64,000 bases of DNA. Origin: Dillenia suffruticosa. Taxonomy: Eukaryota; Streptophyta; Magnoliopsida; Dilleniales; Dilleniaceae. Positions 24,293 to 36,950 of this stretch are shown here, in pieces (the first letter of the stretch is position 1; every line of letters begins with the position of its first letter). The notes below the pieces were generated by a model. That model was not told the DNA's origin. It saw nothing but the letters and a program-made list of their open reading frames with translations, and ran no database searches. Made by a program: the position numbers and the translations under genes. The DNA lies in NCBI GenBank assembly GCA_033439265.1, contig JAVTVX010000002.1:7476174-7540173 (forward strand). The letters run 5' to 3'.

Positions 24293-26844
24293 TGTAATAC
24301 CCAGCAGAAACAAAAAAAAAAAAAATGGGATATTTAAAATTAGGGCTTAAAGCCCTAATTACTTTCCATTCTCTCTCTCTCTCTCTCTTTCCCCCTCTCT
24401 TCTCTCTTTCTCTCTCTCCCTCTCCCTCTCTCCTTTTCTTCTCTCTTCTCCCGATCCCACGCCGCCGCGCCTCTCTTCCCCTCCCGCTGCCGCCGCCAGC
24501 ACCGCCGGTCACCACCAGCGCCACCCACAGCCGCTGCAGCTCCTCCCTCCTGCGAGCGAGCCGCTGCAGCTCCTCTTTGCACGAGCGCCGCTGCAGCTCC
24601 TCTCCTTCGCACAACAGCGCGCGAGCTAGCGCTAGCCAGCGCGAGCCCAGCGTGCGAGCCCAGCGCCAGCCCAGCGCGAGCAGCCCGTGAGCAGCGCGCG
24701 AGCAACCCGCGAGCAGCGCGTGAGCAGCGCGCGAACAGCGCTCGATCAGCGCACGAGCAGCGTGCGACACCCAACGCGCGACCCCAGCGCGCCCTTGCGC
24801 GCCTCTGCCCGAGCCCCTGCGCACCTCCAGCACGAGCGCAAGCGCTCCAGCGTGCGACCCACTGCGCGAGTGCTCGATCCAGCTCGCGAGCGCGACCCTA
24901 GTCACTGCGGCCCAGTCCAGCACGCGACCCAATCCGGCCCGCCAGCCCATCAGCCGCGGCCCACGGCCCGCGACGGCCCGTGACAGTCCGTGAGCCTCTG
25001 CGAAGGTAAATGACTCTAAGTTTCGATTTTCGCACTTGGGTTTCGAAATTCTTTAGTATTGGACTTAAATTGTTCGCAATTGTTTCAAATTTGGAAACAT
25101 TCAGGTTTTAGACCAAACCAACGGGCGAACGAAAGCTAAATTCAAGATCCGAAGAATCCTAGGTGAGAGAAATGAAATCTCTTCAACCCTTGAATAAACT
25201 TTGTCAAATTACGTAGCATTAGTTGATTTGTTTATAAATTGAGAAATTTAGGGTTCGTACAAAATTAAGAAAAACGATAAACCTTGAAATAGTCGGAAAT
25301 TGATGAAAATCGTGATGACTTGATTAGGTTGCCTTTCTTGGTGACTCGATTGAGGGGCGCCTTGTTTTGCGTATTTTGGTGTTATTGGGGAGTGCGCTAC
25401 CTTCCCCAAAACTGTGAGTGGGATTTACTTCAATACTTTTGTTTAATATGTAAATTCTGTTTTACAACATTTTGATAATGAGTATAATTTGTCGTATGTT
25501 GGAAATGTTTTGACTGATTTTAAAATTGACTTTTGTGAACTGTTGGAGTGTCCAAAAACTGTATTGAATTATGAAATTATGCATCCATGTGGTTGAAATG
25601 TATAATGTGTCATTTTATGCTATATGTTGCATTGGTTTATGAACCTGATTTCGGCACATTTTGATATGATATTGGTTTTGGCCTTGAGAGCTTTGGATTG
25701 TATTGTTCCGTAGCAACGAAGGACACCGTGAGAGACGCTTTGGTGGCGTCCGGATATGCCTAGGCCTGGGGTATCCCACGAGTTGTCGTGATTTGATTAT
25801 CTACACGGTACTAGCCAGGTTGAACCCGAAATGGGGAGGATTTGGATTTGGATTGGATATCCTCTCCAAGTCTAGCACCTGGACGAGGTTCGTCGCCAAC
25901 GCCGGGGTAGAGAGCACTTTAAAGAAATTTGCATATAACACCCCCGGTGCACCTGTCATAGGTCGCGGTAGACCTCTGCCAGGACATTTTCGGCTGACAG
26001 CTCTATGATTTTAATGACAGTGTTTTGGATGCATATTTGACTTGAAAATGCGTAAAATGATATATTGTTGAAATGAAGAGCATGATGATTTGAAATATGA
26101 TTTATATACTTATGTTTTGACACTCCAGTTTCACACTCCATATTTGATGACTGCATTGACCCACTCACTCACTGAGTATTCTTTCCCGAGTACTCACCCC
26201 TCATTTCCCTTTTGTTTCAGAGATAGTATTTGACAAGGAGTGTCGCTTTTAGGACGCTCAGTATCTTTGGGAGATCAGGCCTGAATTTGAGGAGTCATTG
26301 TGTATTTCCGCTGCAAAATTTGTATTCGTGATGTATTTGTATTCTGAGGTCTATAGATGACCATTTTTTTATAATTCTGGGATGACTGTATAAATATGGA
26401 TATTTAATTTGTGGAACTCTCATGTCACTGCATGACATTGCATTGAGGCATTTCTTTTTCATTGCGTCTATATTTGGGAATGTGTCATGTCTTAGAAGTG
26501 TCCTATAGGATCGCTCGGTGCCTCCTCTAAATCACAGGAGGGGCGACTGGCGGCTGTCCATGCCTTTGATGGGGGCATGGCAGTAGAGGTCTGTGGTTAG
26601 GACTGTGGAGAATTGTTTGTTAGCCTTGCGTTGCCCTGGATTGTGCAGTAGGATGATCTAGTTTGTTGTGGAGGATAATATATGCATTTTGAGACCGGGA
26701 TGGCCCCTTTTGGACAGGTAACAGGTTTATTTTAATATGGGAGACCTCCGATATATGGGGAGATTCTGTCCGATTTTCTGTAAAAGTACAGCCGGCATCC
26801 AGGGTAACGGGCGACTGCTCACTATCCCGGTTCGGGGTGTGACA
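24293..26844 (+). repeat. 5' LTR of element A
   Basis: At 2,552 bp it is long, as usual for Del/Tekay elements. It contains a CT tract at 24369-24445, a GC-rich region of GCGCGAGC words at 24450-25000, and AT-rich DNA beyond. A frame at 25703-26008 is kept in all LTR copies but opens only from a non-ATG codon and is not called a gene. Confidence 0.92.
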
Positions 26845-26851
26845 ATTGGAT

Positions 26852-26864
26852 TGGTATCAGAGCC
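26852..26864 (+). promoter_or_regulatory. Primer-binding site of element A
   Basis: TGGTATCAGAGCC begins eight bases after the LTR end and is complementary to the 3' end of initiator methionine tRNA, the usual primer for plant Ty3/gypsy elements. Confidence 0.9.
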
Positions 26865-27001
26865 GACTTGGTTAAGAGCTATGTAGGAAGAGAGTCTTGG
26901 AAACATTCCTGAATATGTTGGTTTTTAAAGTTCTCAATGCATGAGAGTTTCATACAGTCATGAAGTCCCAGTGCATGGTCATAGGCATATGAGGTCATCT
27001 A

Positions 27002-27033
27002 TTTTAGGGGGTTAGATACGGTTGTATCTAACC
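27002..27033 (+). other. Leader hairpin with polypurine-like motif, element A
   Basis: The 15-mer TTTTAGGGGGTTAGA (27002-27016) is identical to the sequence just before the 3' LTR (32011-32025). It overlaps a perfect 10-bp stem (27010-27019 with 27024-27033, GGTTAGATAC and its complement) closing a 4-base loop. A similar motif plus hairpin is present in element B. Function is unknown; dimerisation, packaging or a secondary plus-strand priming site are possibilities. Confidence 0.6.
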
Positions 27034-27168
27034 TAATTTGCTATATTCTTCTCCTATTGAACTAAGAATCTCATCATTTTGTGAAGGTAGTCATGCTATG
27101 ATTAGTTCAAAATTCTTGAACCGTGCCTATTCTTTTTATGATAATAAGCATCTTTCTCTTGCAGAATT

Positions 27169-28330
27169 ATGCCACCTAGACGTGGAAGGAGAGGTGCTAA
27201 ATTCGCATCGCTTGAGGGTCTGTTAGTGCCAGATGCACCTCGGGCACCGAGACCCCACGAGTACCAGAGGACTTAGACGAGCCGGAGGATCGTACCTCGA
27301 CTCGCGTGCCACCACCGGCACCTACTCAGCCAGCTGCTCAGGCTGAGACTCCCGTACCCACACTCGACGCCTTTAGGCAAGTGTACGAGTGGTACACTTC
27401 GCATGGGGTCCAGATTCTGCCCCCACCACCTCTTACAACGGCGCCTGCACCTGCAGCAGCGCCAGTTCCTACGGCACCGGTTCCACCGCCGGTGGCCGGT
27501 CCTTCTACTTTGTCCGAGCCGAGTGAGAGCACATCGGCTATTCTTAGACGGGTACATGAGTTGACTCAGTTGGTTAAGGAGGCCCGTCAGTTGGGGTGCA
27601 CGGATTTCACAGGGCTTGGTGATGCTGCGGCAGCCAAGCATTGGATCAACCGCACCCGCAGGATTTTGACCGATCTGGGGATTGGAGAGGAGCTCTGCCT
27701 GAAAGTGGCAGAGCGATTATTAGGGGGAGAGGCCCTCTCATGGTGGGAGGCCCTTATTGATGAGGCGATGAGCCACTGCGGTGGGACGACTTCCTTCGGG
27801 AGTTTGACCGCAGATTTTTCCCACTCTACCAGCAGGACCGGATGAGGTCAGAGTTGGGACGGCTTACACAGGGGTCCAGATCTGTCTCGGAGTATGAGGC
27901 AGACATGCGGAGACTTGCCGCATTTGTACCAGATCTGGCCACACCTCAGTATTTGCGCTTCAAGTTTGAGGACGGTCTTAGGCTCAGCATAAAGAGGTAT
28001 ATGACTGTTACTCCACGGTTTACACTGGCCGAGGTGATAGACTCTGCTCACCGTGCGGAGGCTTTGGTCCGTGCTGAGACTAGGCAGAAAGAGAACAGAG
28101 AGCAGAAAAGAAAGAAGGAGAAGTCTCATTTTGTGGAGAATTCCAAGAGGGGCAGGGGATCCAGTTCGTACAGAGGCGGATTTGGATCTGGATTTCCTGA
28201 GCTAAGACGGGGACAGTACTCCCAGGGGTTTAGATAGCCTGCACCGACTCACCCTGCACAGTTTACTACTCAACGGCACCCTTATTGCCGCAGGTGCAGT
28301 CAGTCCCATCCGAGCGGAGCTTGTTCAGTG
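27169..28330 (+). pseudogene. gag of element A, broken
   Basis: It starts MPPRRGRRGAK. A 1-nt frameshift near 27240 moves it into the Pro/Ala-rich segment read at 27306-27845. A second frameshift near 27775 leads into the capsid region (ORF 27842-28237: SELGRLTQGSRSVSEYEADM). A stop TAG is at 28235-28237. The capsid has the conserved R-F-KFEDGL stretch of plant gypsy gag. The start codon lies 5 bases after an acceptor-like CTTTCTCTTGCAG. Confidence 0.8.
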
Positions 28331-31300
28331 ACGATCACTTGCTTCCACTGTGGGAAGCCGGGACATATTAGGAGTTTTTGCCCTGAGTTAAGACTCGGAG
28401 CACAGAGTTCACTGAGCCACACTAGTACTCTTCGTATGGGACAGCAGGGGCAGCCTGTTCGACCAGCAGTTTCTACTCCCAGGGTGACCACTGGGAGTAA
28501 CACAGTACAGACTCAGGCACGACAGCAGCCTAGGGCTCAGGCCCGGGTTTATGCCATGACGCATGAGGACGCCCAGGCGAATCCCGACATCATCATGGGT
28601 ACTCTACCCATTTTCGGAATAGATGCTCGTATCCTTATTGATACGGGGTCTAATTATTTGTACGTGAGCGATAAATTCTCCCGACACTCTGACAAACCGC
28701 TCTCACCTTTGGACGAGGAGATATCGGTCATCACTCCTCTGGGTGAGCAGATTGTTCATAGCACACTGTATAGAGAATGTGAGATCAAAGTTGGGGATAC
28801 AGTGCTGAAGGCAGATCTAATCCCTTTCGCTATGACTGATTTTGATGCCATCTTGGGGATAGACTGGCTACATATTCATCGGGCTTCAGTTGACTGCTTT
28901 AAGAAGCAGGTGGAGTTTCGAAAACCCGATCAGCCAGTGTTGATTTTTGAGGGCGAGAGGCGGGTTTTACCCCGCTGTGTCATTTCAGTTTTGGAGGCCA
29001 GACGCATGATTCGCCGCAGATGTGTGACTTACCTGGCTCATATCATTGACACCACTGCTCAGGGACCGAGACTGGAGGATGTCCCAGTGGTACAGGACTT
29101 TCCTGATATTTTCCCCGAGGAGCTGCCCGAACTACCACCTGTTCGGGAGTTTGACTTTGAGATTGATTTAGCTCCGGGGACTACCCCTATCTCTATGCCG
29201 CCATACAGGATGGCGCCGGCTGAGCTGAGAGAGCTCAAGGTCCAGCTGCAAGAGTTGCTGGATAAGGGGTTTATCCGTCCTAGCACGTCTCCGTGGGGTG
29301 CACCGGTGTTGTTTGTGAAAAAGAAGGACAGCACATTTCGGCTATGTGTAGATTATAGACAGCTGAACAAAGTTACCGTTAAAAATCGGTACCCACTACC
29401 ACGTATTGATGATCTCTTTGATCAATTACAGGGTGCCAGAGTATTCTCGAAGATAGATCTCCGGTCGGGTTACCATCAACTGCGGATTAGGGCCGAAGAT
29501 GTGCCTAAGACGGCTTTCCGCACCCGATACGGACATTATGAGTTTTTGGTCATGCCGTTTGGGCTGACTAATGCCCCTGCCGCATTTATGGACCTAATGA
29601 ACCGAATTTTTCACGATTATTTGGATCGGTTTGTTATTGTTTTTATTGATGATATCTTAGTCTACTCGCGGAGTGATGATGAGCATGCTCAGCACCTTAG
29701 GGTGATTCTGCAAACTCTTCGTGAAAGACAGCTTTATGCCAAGTTCACCAAGTGTGAATTTTGGTTGCGGCAGATTGGTTTTCTTGGCCATGTAGTTTCT
29801 GCGGAGGGTATCTTTGTTGATCCGCAGAAAGTTGAGGCTACATTGAGATGGGAGCAGCCACAGACAGTATCAGAAATCAGGAGTTTTCTTGGTCTAGCCG
29901 GGTATTACCGCAGATTTGTAGAGGACTTTTCTCGAATTGCTGCTCCGTTATCTAGATTGACGCGAAAAGGTGTAAAGTTAGTATGGGATGATCGTTGTGA
30001 GGTGAGCTTTCAGGAGCTCAAACAGCGATTGACGTCTACTCCGATTCTAGCCCTTCCCACAAGTAGTCAAGAGTATGTGGTGTACAGTGACGCCAGCAGG
30101 CAGGGATTGGGCTGTGTATTGATGCAGGATGGTAGAGTTATCGCCTATGCTTCGCGACAGCTAAAGAAGCATGAGGTGAATTATCCTACGTACGATTTGG
30201 AGTTGGTGGCCATAGTTTTTGCGCTAAAGATATGACGCCACTATTTATATGGGGTCACATGCAGAGTGTTTACAGATCACAAAAGTCTAAAGTATCTGTT
30301 CACTCAGAGGGAGCTGAATTTGAGGCGGCGGAGATGGTTAGAGCTGCTAAAGGATTATGACCTCATTATTGATTATCATCCGAGCAAGGCTAATGTGGTG
30401 GCTGATGCCTTGAGTCGGAAGTCGTTTTCCTCTTCTCAGACTACCGAGAGTACTTATCTCTCGTGTTTATTGGGACTCTGAGCTTTGGGAGTCAGGTTGG
30501 CTAGTGATGATCAGGGAGCTATACTAGCCAGATTTGAGGTTCGGCCGAGTTTGCTCGATCGTATCAGGGAGCTTCAGCAGAGTGACGAAGAGCTCCGAGG
30601 TATTTATGAGAAAGCCAGCAGAGGTGATATTGACGACTTTAGAGTTCACAAGGATAGACTGTTGGTTTTTCGAGATCGAGTATGTGTACCGGCAGATAGT
30701 GATCTCCGCAGGGCTATTCTTGAGGAGGCTCATTCATCTGCCTATGCTTTACATCTCGGTAGTACTAAAATGTACCACACCATCAGAGATAGTTATTGGT
30801 GGTCTGGTATGAAACGGGAAATTGCAAAATTCATTGATCGTTGCCTTGTATGTCAGCAGGTGAAGGCTGAGCACTAGCGTCCAGCTGGCACATTGCAGCC
30901 CCTTCCCATTCCTGAGTGGAAGTGGGAGCATATCACGACGGATTTTGTAATGAGATTACCGCGGACTTCGGCACAGCATGATGCTATTTGGGTGATAGTT
31001 GACCGACTTACTAAGTCCGCACATTTCATCCCGATTAGGAGTGATTACTCGCTTGAAAGGTTGGCACGCCTCTATATTGATATGATTGTGAGACTGCATG
31101 AGGTTCCAGTGTCGATAGTATCAGATCGAGACCCCAGATTTACATCCCGTTTTTGGCCCAGTCTGCAGGAGGCTTTGGGTACTAGACTGAATTTCAGCAC
31201 AGCGTATCACTCCCAGACAGATGGTCAGTCAGAGAGAACTATTCAGACTTTAGAGGACATGCTTAGGGCATGTGTTATGGATTTCCGGGGGAGTTGGGAT

Positions 31301-31981
31301 CGGCATCTTCCGTTGGTGGAATTTGCCTATAATAATAGCTATCAGGCGAGCATTGGTATGCCACCTTACGAGGCATTGTATGGGAGGAAGTGTCGTACCC
31401 CGTTGTGCTGGGATGAGGTTGGTGAGCGACGACTCACCAATGTTGAGCTGGTAGAGGAGACGAAGGAGAAAGTGAGGATTATCCGTACGCGGATGAAAGC
31501 TGCCCAGGATAGATAGAAATCCTATGAAGATCGTAGGCGGCGACCTCTAGAGTTTACTGTGGGAGACATGGTATTCTTAAAGATATCTCCCTTGAAGGGA
31601 GTCATTCGATTTGGGCAGCAAGGGAAATTGAGTCCCAGGTATATTGGGCCCTTCCGTATCCTTGACAGGGTCGGAAGTGTAGCATATAAATTGGAACTGC
31701 CAACAGACTTATCGCGTATTCACGATGTATTTCATGTCTCAGTACTTAGGAGATATCAGCCAGATCCCTCACACATTTTAGAGGCTCCGCCAGTTGAGCT
31801 TCGAGAGGACTTGAGCTTACCTGTCCAGCCCGTGACTATTTTGGATCGACAGGTCAGAAAGCTACGGAGCAAAGAGGTTCCTCTTGTCAAAGTTTTGTGG
31901 AGGAGCGACCGGGTTGAGGAACAAACCTGGGAGCCTGAGGAAGCCATGAGGAAACAGTACTCCCATCTATTTTCTGTATAG
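28328..31981 (+). pseudogene. pol of element A with nucleocapsid knuckle, broken by stops
   Basis: A CCHC knuckle (Cys5, Cys8, His13, Cys18 of the 28328 frame) is followed by protease with DTGSN near 28640, RT with FIDDILVYS near 29640 and RNase H with YSDAS near 30085. Integrase follows, with an HHCC zinc region (30731-30860) and catalytic motifs at 30940-31250. The end (to 31981) is a chromodomain-like tail, VKVLWRSD then EEQTWEPEEAM. The RT frame 28328-30235 is uninterrupted for 635 codons. Stops occur at 30233 (TGA), 30479 (TGA), 30875-30877 (TAG) and 31514-31516 (TAG). Comparison with element B shows that each sits where B has Trp, Arg or Gln-type codons. Confidence 0.88.
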
Positions 31982-32010
31982 TTTTCTTTTGTTTCGAGGA
32001 CGAGACTTGT

Positions 32011-32028
32011 TTTTAGGGGGTTAGAAAA
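32011..32028 (+). promoter_or_regulatory. Polypurine tract of element A
   Basis: TTTTAGGGGGTTAGAAAA lies immediately before the 3' LTR. It would resist RNase H and prime plus-strand synthesis. Confidence 0.85.
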
Positions 32029-34539
32029 TGTAATACCCAGCAGAAAAAAAAAAAAGGATATTTAAAATTAAGGCTTAAATCCCTAATTACTTTCCATTCT
32101 CTCTCTCTCTCTCTCTCTCTTTCCCCCTCTCTTCTCTCTTTCTCTCTCTCCCTCTCCCTCTCTCCTTTTCTTCTCTCTTCTCCCGATCCCACGCCACCGC
32201 GCCTCTCTTCCCCTCCCGCTGCCGCCGCCAGCACCGCCGGTCACCACCAGCGCCACCCACAGCCGCTGCAGCTCCTCTCTGCACGAGCGCCGCTACAGCT
32301 CCTCTCCTTCGCACAACAGCGCGCGAGCTAGCGCGAGCCAGCGCGAGCCCAGCATTCGAGCCCAGCGCCAGCCCAGCGCGAGCAGCCCGCGAGCAGCGCG
32401 CGAGCAGCGCGCGAACAGCGCTCGATCAGCGCACGAGCAACGCGCGACACCCAGCGCGCGACCCCAGTGCGCCCTTGCGCGCCTCTGCCCGATCCCCTGA
32501 GCACCTCCAGCACGAGTGCAAGCGCTCCAGTGTGCGACCCACTACGCGAGTGCTCGATCCAGCTCGCGAGCGCGACCATAGTCACTGCGGCCCAGTCCAG
32601 CACGCGACCCAGTCCGGCCCGCCAGCCCATCAGCCGCGGCCCACGGCCCGCGACGGCCCGTGACAGTCCGTGAGCCTCTGCGAAGGTAAATGACTCTGAG
32701 TTTCGATTTTCGCACTTGGGTTTCGAAATTCTTTAGTATTGGACTTAAATTGTTCGCAATTGTTTCAAATTTGGAAACATTCAGGTTTTAGACCAAATCA
32801 ACGGGCGAACGAAAGCTAAATTCGAGATCCGAAGAATCCTAGGTGAGAGAAATGAAATCTCTTCAACCCTTGAATAAACTTTGTCAAATTAGGTAGCATT
32901 AGTTGATTTGTTTATAAATTGAGGAATTTAGGGTTCGTACGAAATTAAGAAAAACGATAAACCCTGAAATAGTCGGAAATTGATGAAAATCGTGATGACT
33001 TGATTAGGTTGGCTTTCTTGGTGACTCGATTGAGGGGCGCCTTGTTTTGCGTATTTTGGTGTTATTGGGGAGTGCGCTACCTTCTCCAAAACTGTGAGTG
33101 GGATTTACTTCAATGCTTTTGTTTAATATGTAAATCCTGTTTTACAACATTTTGATAATGAGCATGATTTGTCGTATGTTAGAAATGTTTTGACTGGTTT
33201 TAAAATTGACTTTTGTGAACTGTTGGAGTGTCCAAAAACTGTATTGAATTATGAAATTATGCATCCATGTGGTTGAAATGTATAATGTGTCATTTTATGC
33301 TATATGTTGCATTGGTTTATGAACCTGATTTCGGCACATTTTGATATGATATTGGTTTTGGCCATGAGGACTTTGGATTGTATCGTTCCGTAGCTACGAA
33401 GGACACCGTGAGAGACGCTTTGGTGGCGTCCGGATATGCCTAGGCCTGGGGTATCCCACGAGTTGTCGTGATTTGATTATCTACACGGTACTAGCCAGGT
33501 TGAACCCGAAAGGGGGAGGATTTGGATTTGGATTGGATATCCTCTCCAAGTCTAGCACCTGGACGAGGTTCGTCGCCAACGCCGGGGTAGAGAGCACTTT
33601 AAAGAAATTTGCATATAACACCCCCGGTGCGCCTGTCATAGGTCGCGGTAGACCTCTGCCAGGACATTTTCGGCTGGCAGCTCTATGATTTTAATGACAG
33701 TGCTTTGGATGCATATTTGATTTGAAAATGCGTGAAATGATATATTGTTGAAATGAAGAGCATGATGATTTGAAATATGATTTATATACTTATGTTTTGA
33801 CACTCCAGTTTCACACTCCATATTTGATGACTGCATTGACCCATTCACTCACTCAGTATTCTTTCCCGAGTACTCACCCCTCATTTTCCTTTTGTTTCAG
33901 AGATAGTATTTGACAAGGAGTGTCGCTTTTAGGACGTTCAGTATCTTTGGGAGATCAGGCCTGAATTTGAGGAGTCATTGTGTATTTCCGCTGCAAAATT
34001 TGTATTGGTGATGTATTTGTATTCTGAGGTCTATAGATGACCATTTTTTTATAATTCTGGGATGACTGTATAAATATGGATATTTAATTTGTGGAACTCT
34101 CATGTCACTGCATGACATTGCATTGAGGCATTTCTTTTTCATTGCGTCTATATTTGGGAATGTGTCATGTCTTAGAAGTGTCATGTCTTAGAAGTGTCCT
34201 ATAGGATCGCTCGGTGCCTCCTCTAAATCACAGGAGGGGCGACTGGCGGCTGTCCATGCCTTTGATGGGGCATGGCAGTAGAGGTCTGTGGTTAGGACTG
34301 TGGAGAATTGTTTGTTAGCCTTGCGTTGCCCTGGATTGTGCAGTAGGATGATCTAGTTTGTTATGGAGGATAATATATGCATTTTGAGGCCGGGATGGCC
34401 CCTTTTGGACAGGTAACAGGTTTATTTTAATATGGGAAACCTCCGATATATGGGGAGGTTATGTCTGATTTTCTGTAAAAGTACAGCCGGCATCCAGGGT
34501 AACGGGCGGCTGCTCACTATCCCGATTCGGGGTGTGACA
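32029..34539 (+). repeat. 3' LTR of element A
   Basis: This 2,511-bp copy is nearly identical to the 5' LTR. It lacks about 40 bases present at 24540-24590 of the 5' LTR and has a small duplication (TGTCATGTCTTAGAAG) near 34165-34195. Confidence 0.92.
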
Positions 34540-34544
34540 CTCTC

Positions 34545-34559
34545 TCTCCCTCTCTCACC

Positions 34560-34615
<56 letters not shown>

Positions 34616-36932
34616 GGCGCAGCATAGCCACAGCGCAAGGCTTCCCTCCCGCGCTGCTACAGCCCGCGAGCACAGCGGCTCCTGCCCGCGAGCACAGCGG
34701 CTCCTGCCCGCGAGTAGCTCCATCTCGCGAGCGCTCCAACGCGCACCAACCGCGACTCCTCTCCCTCGCGCGCGAGCATCCCACTGCTTCTCTCCCTCAC
34801 CTGTTTGCGTGCTGCCCTCTGCCGAGACACTTGTTGCAACCCCAGAAGAGACCCCAACTCGATAGTCATCTGTAAGCCCTCGAGAACTCTAGCCGAGATT
34901 TCAATTCATCTCCTGTACATGTGGTATGAATTTCCGATTGATATATTTTAGGGTTTCAATTTGCTTTGGTGATTGAACCTAAATACTAAATTTTGCTTCA
35001 AATCGGAAGCATTGCAAGTTTCGAATTAAATCGAACAGCGCACGAAGGTTTGGTAGGCAAATGCGAAAACCCTAGGTCTGAATTTGCACTCCTTTCTCTG
35101 CGCAAGTAAGGGCTAATTTCTGAAAATAACTCTAGCATTGTGAAATAATTGCAATATGGTAGAATTGGAATGTATGTCCATGAATTGAAAAAATTAGAAG
35201 AAACTAAGACTATGTTAATTTAAGAAAATCTAGAAGAGTTGTGAATATGAATTTTGTAAAGATGTAAATGGCGATAAATTGGTAAAATGAGGATTAGAAC
35301 AAGAAAATGTTAGAAATGAGAGAAACCAAATTAGAAAAGTTTGTGAACCCTTGATTTTGGAGGAGAAATGACTTGAGAATTGTTATGGTTGCTTCAGGAC
35401 AATCCATTGGAGTTTGAATGGAGATTTCTTGAGTATGGATAAGGTGTAGGAGTGAATACTCTCTCTAGAGGTGAGTGGATGGTTCATTGTATTCATGAAT
35501 GAGAAATCTGTTTTAAAATTGTTTTATAAATGATTTTCGAAAGATTTTACATGATTTATGCGAATTGTTTTGTAACTGTGGGCTGTCTGAATTGAATTAT
35601 AAAGTATAAATGCATCCATTGTGTTTAAAAATGATTTTGTGCCATATGTTATTTGATATTGCTCTATGAATTGATTTGGCATGAGATTGTTGATTATTTG
35701 ATAGAAAATTATGGCACATTGCTTGTGAACTGGATTGATTTAGAAATGAAAGGTACCGCAGATGACTATAGTCATATTCCCACCACGGAGCGACCTGACA
35801 GGGTGGCGTGGTTTGGGATTTGGATGTGCAGGGGAGTTAGACGTCCCTCCCTCTACCGAAGTCGTACTATATCTGGTGTACTCCGGTGAGGTACGAGCCA
35901 ACGCCAAGGTAGGGAATTTGTTTTGAGACATTGGATAGAAAAACCCTTTGCGGAATTTTGTCTGGGTTTGGCCGCCCTAAGACGGAAGTGTTTTTCGATG
36001 AAACTCCAAGATTTTCTGAAATGATAATTGACATGGATGCATATTTTGTAAATTGTGATTTATTGAAATGTTTTATGCATATGAACTATTATTTATGAGA
36101 TATGCTTTGACTGCCCCACATTTACCCCTTATTTATGAACACAATCACACCATTGCACTCCACTCACTGAGTATACCCCTATACTCACCCCTCTCTTCCC
36201 ATTTTTCAGAGGAGACTTAGTTGGGAGACTACTCAACGGAGCTTGTGCAGTGTTTTTACGGATTGTATAGATATTTGGCACATGCAGGGTTACTTTTGGA
36301 GATTTATAGATCTCAAACCATGGAAAGGGAAGACTGTACATCCCCTGCCGTGCGGATTTTATTGATACTGGCCGAGTTGTTGGCAAGTATTGATAAAATC
36401 CGCTGATTTTTGATTTGTTCTTTATTATCTTAATTACTCGATTATTTTTGTAAAACCGTTTATATCTGTACTGGGGACATTTGGACTGTAAATCTTAATT
36501 TCAATACTTTTCTCTGATTTTATGAAGTTTTGTACAACTCATACCGTTAGGACTCTACTGATACTGGTTTGTCTTCCTCAAGTAAGTATTGGTAAAATCC
36601 GACGGCTATATTTTGGGACTTCTTGGTTGTCACACGCTTTGTTGAGGTGAGAATTATGAATGGCTAGAATGGCCACATCGCATGCGTGCTTGTACAGGAT
36701 CCCACTCCTCGATGTGTGCCAATGTGTGTGTTTGAATGTTCAGGAATGAGCCGGATGGGCTCCTTGCGTGTGTATTGTTATATGATTTCACGTTTTAAAG
36801 AGTCTCATGCTTTCGATAATTTATTGTAAATTTGATAGCCTTGCGGAGTCCCGGTATACGGGAAGGTTCTGCCCTTGTATCGAGATGACGCGGCGGTTGT
36901 CGCATGGTCGATCCGAGAATCGGAGTGTGATA
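34545..36932 (+). repeat. 5' LTR of element B, second piece
   Basis: It resumes the LTR interrupted at 24292 and matches 42277-44606. It ends GTGATA where the 3' LTR has GTGACA. Over about 370 compared bases I count roughly 25 differences between the B LTRs, more than between the A LTRs. A (CT)n run of about 26 repeats (34562-34612) is much longer than in the 3' LTR. Confidence 0.9.
34562..34612. repeat. (CT)n microsatellite in the LTR of element B
   Basis: About 26 uninterrupted CT repeats, against about 8 at the same LTR position in the 3' copy (42295-42308). Confidence 0.85.
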
Positions 36933-36939
36933 GCTTTAT

Positions 36940-36950
36940 TGGTATCAGAG
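36940..36950 (+). promoter_or_regulatory. Primer-binding site of element B
   Basis: TGGTATCAGAG starts eight bases after the LTR end, at the same spacing as in element A. The match to initiator methionine tRNA decays after 11 bases (AAGG instead of CC), a sign of age. Confidence 0.8.

Larger units (their letters stand above)
24293..34539 (+). mobile_element. Ty3/gypsy element A (Del/Tekay-type), nested in the LTR of element B
   Basis: This 10,247-bp element has LTRs 24293-26844 and 32029-34539, both starting TGTAATACCCAGCAG and ending GGTGTGACA. It is flanked by the target duplication CTCTC (24288-24292 and 34540-34544). The primer-binding site TGGTATCAGAGCC (26852-26864) is complementary to initiator methionine tRNA. 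The polypurine tract AGGGGGTTAGAAAA abuts the 3' LTR. Gag-pol is in one direction, with chromodomain-like sequence at the end. Over about 540 compared LTR bases I count roughly 13 differences, so it is clearly younger than element B. Five nonsense codons and at least two frameshifts inactivate it. Confidence 0.93.

Noticed and set aside
24240..24950. 236-codon open frame on the minus strand, rich in Arg, Ala and Gly
   Set aside because: It lies in the GC-rich, GCGCGAGC-repeat part of the element-A LTR and crosses the LTR start. Its composition explains the lack of stops, and similar frames appear in several phases.
25703..26008. Frame conserved in three LTR copies (25703, 33473, 62952)
   Set aside because: Conservation follows from recent copying of the LTR. 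The frame opens from a non-ATG codon and is truncated in one copy.
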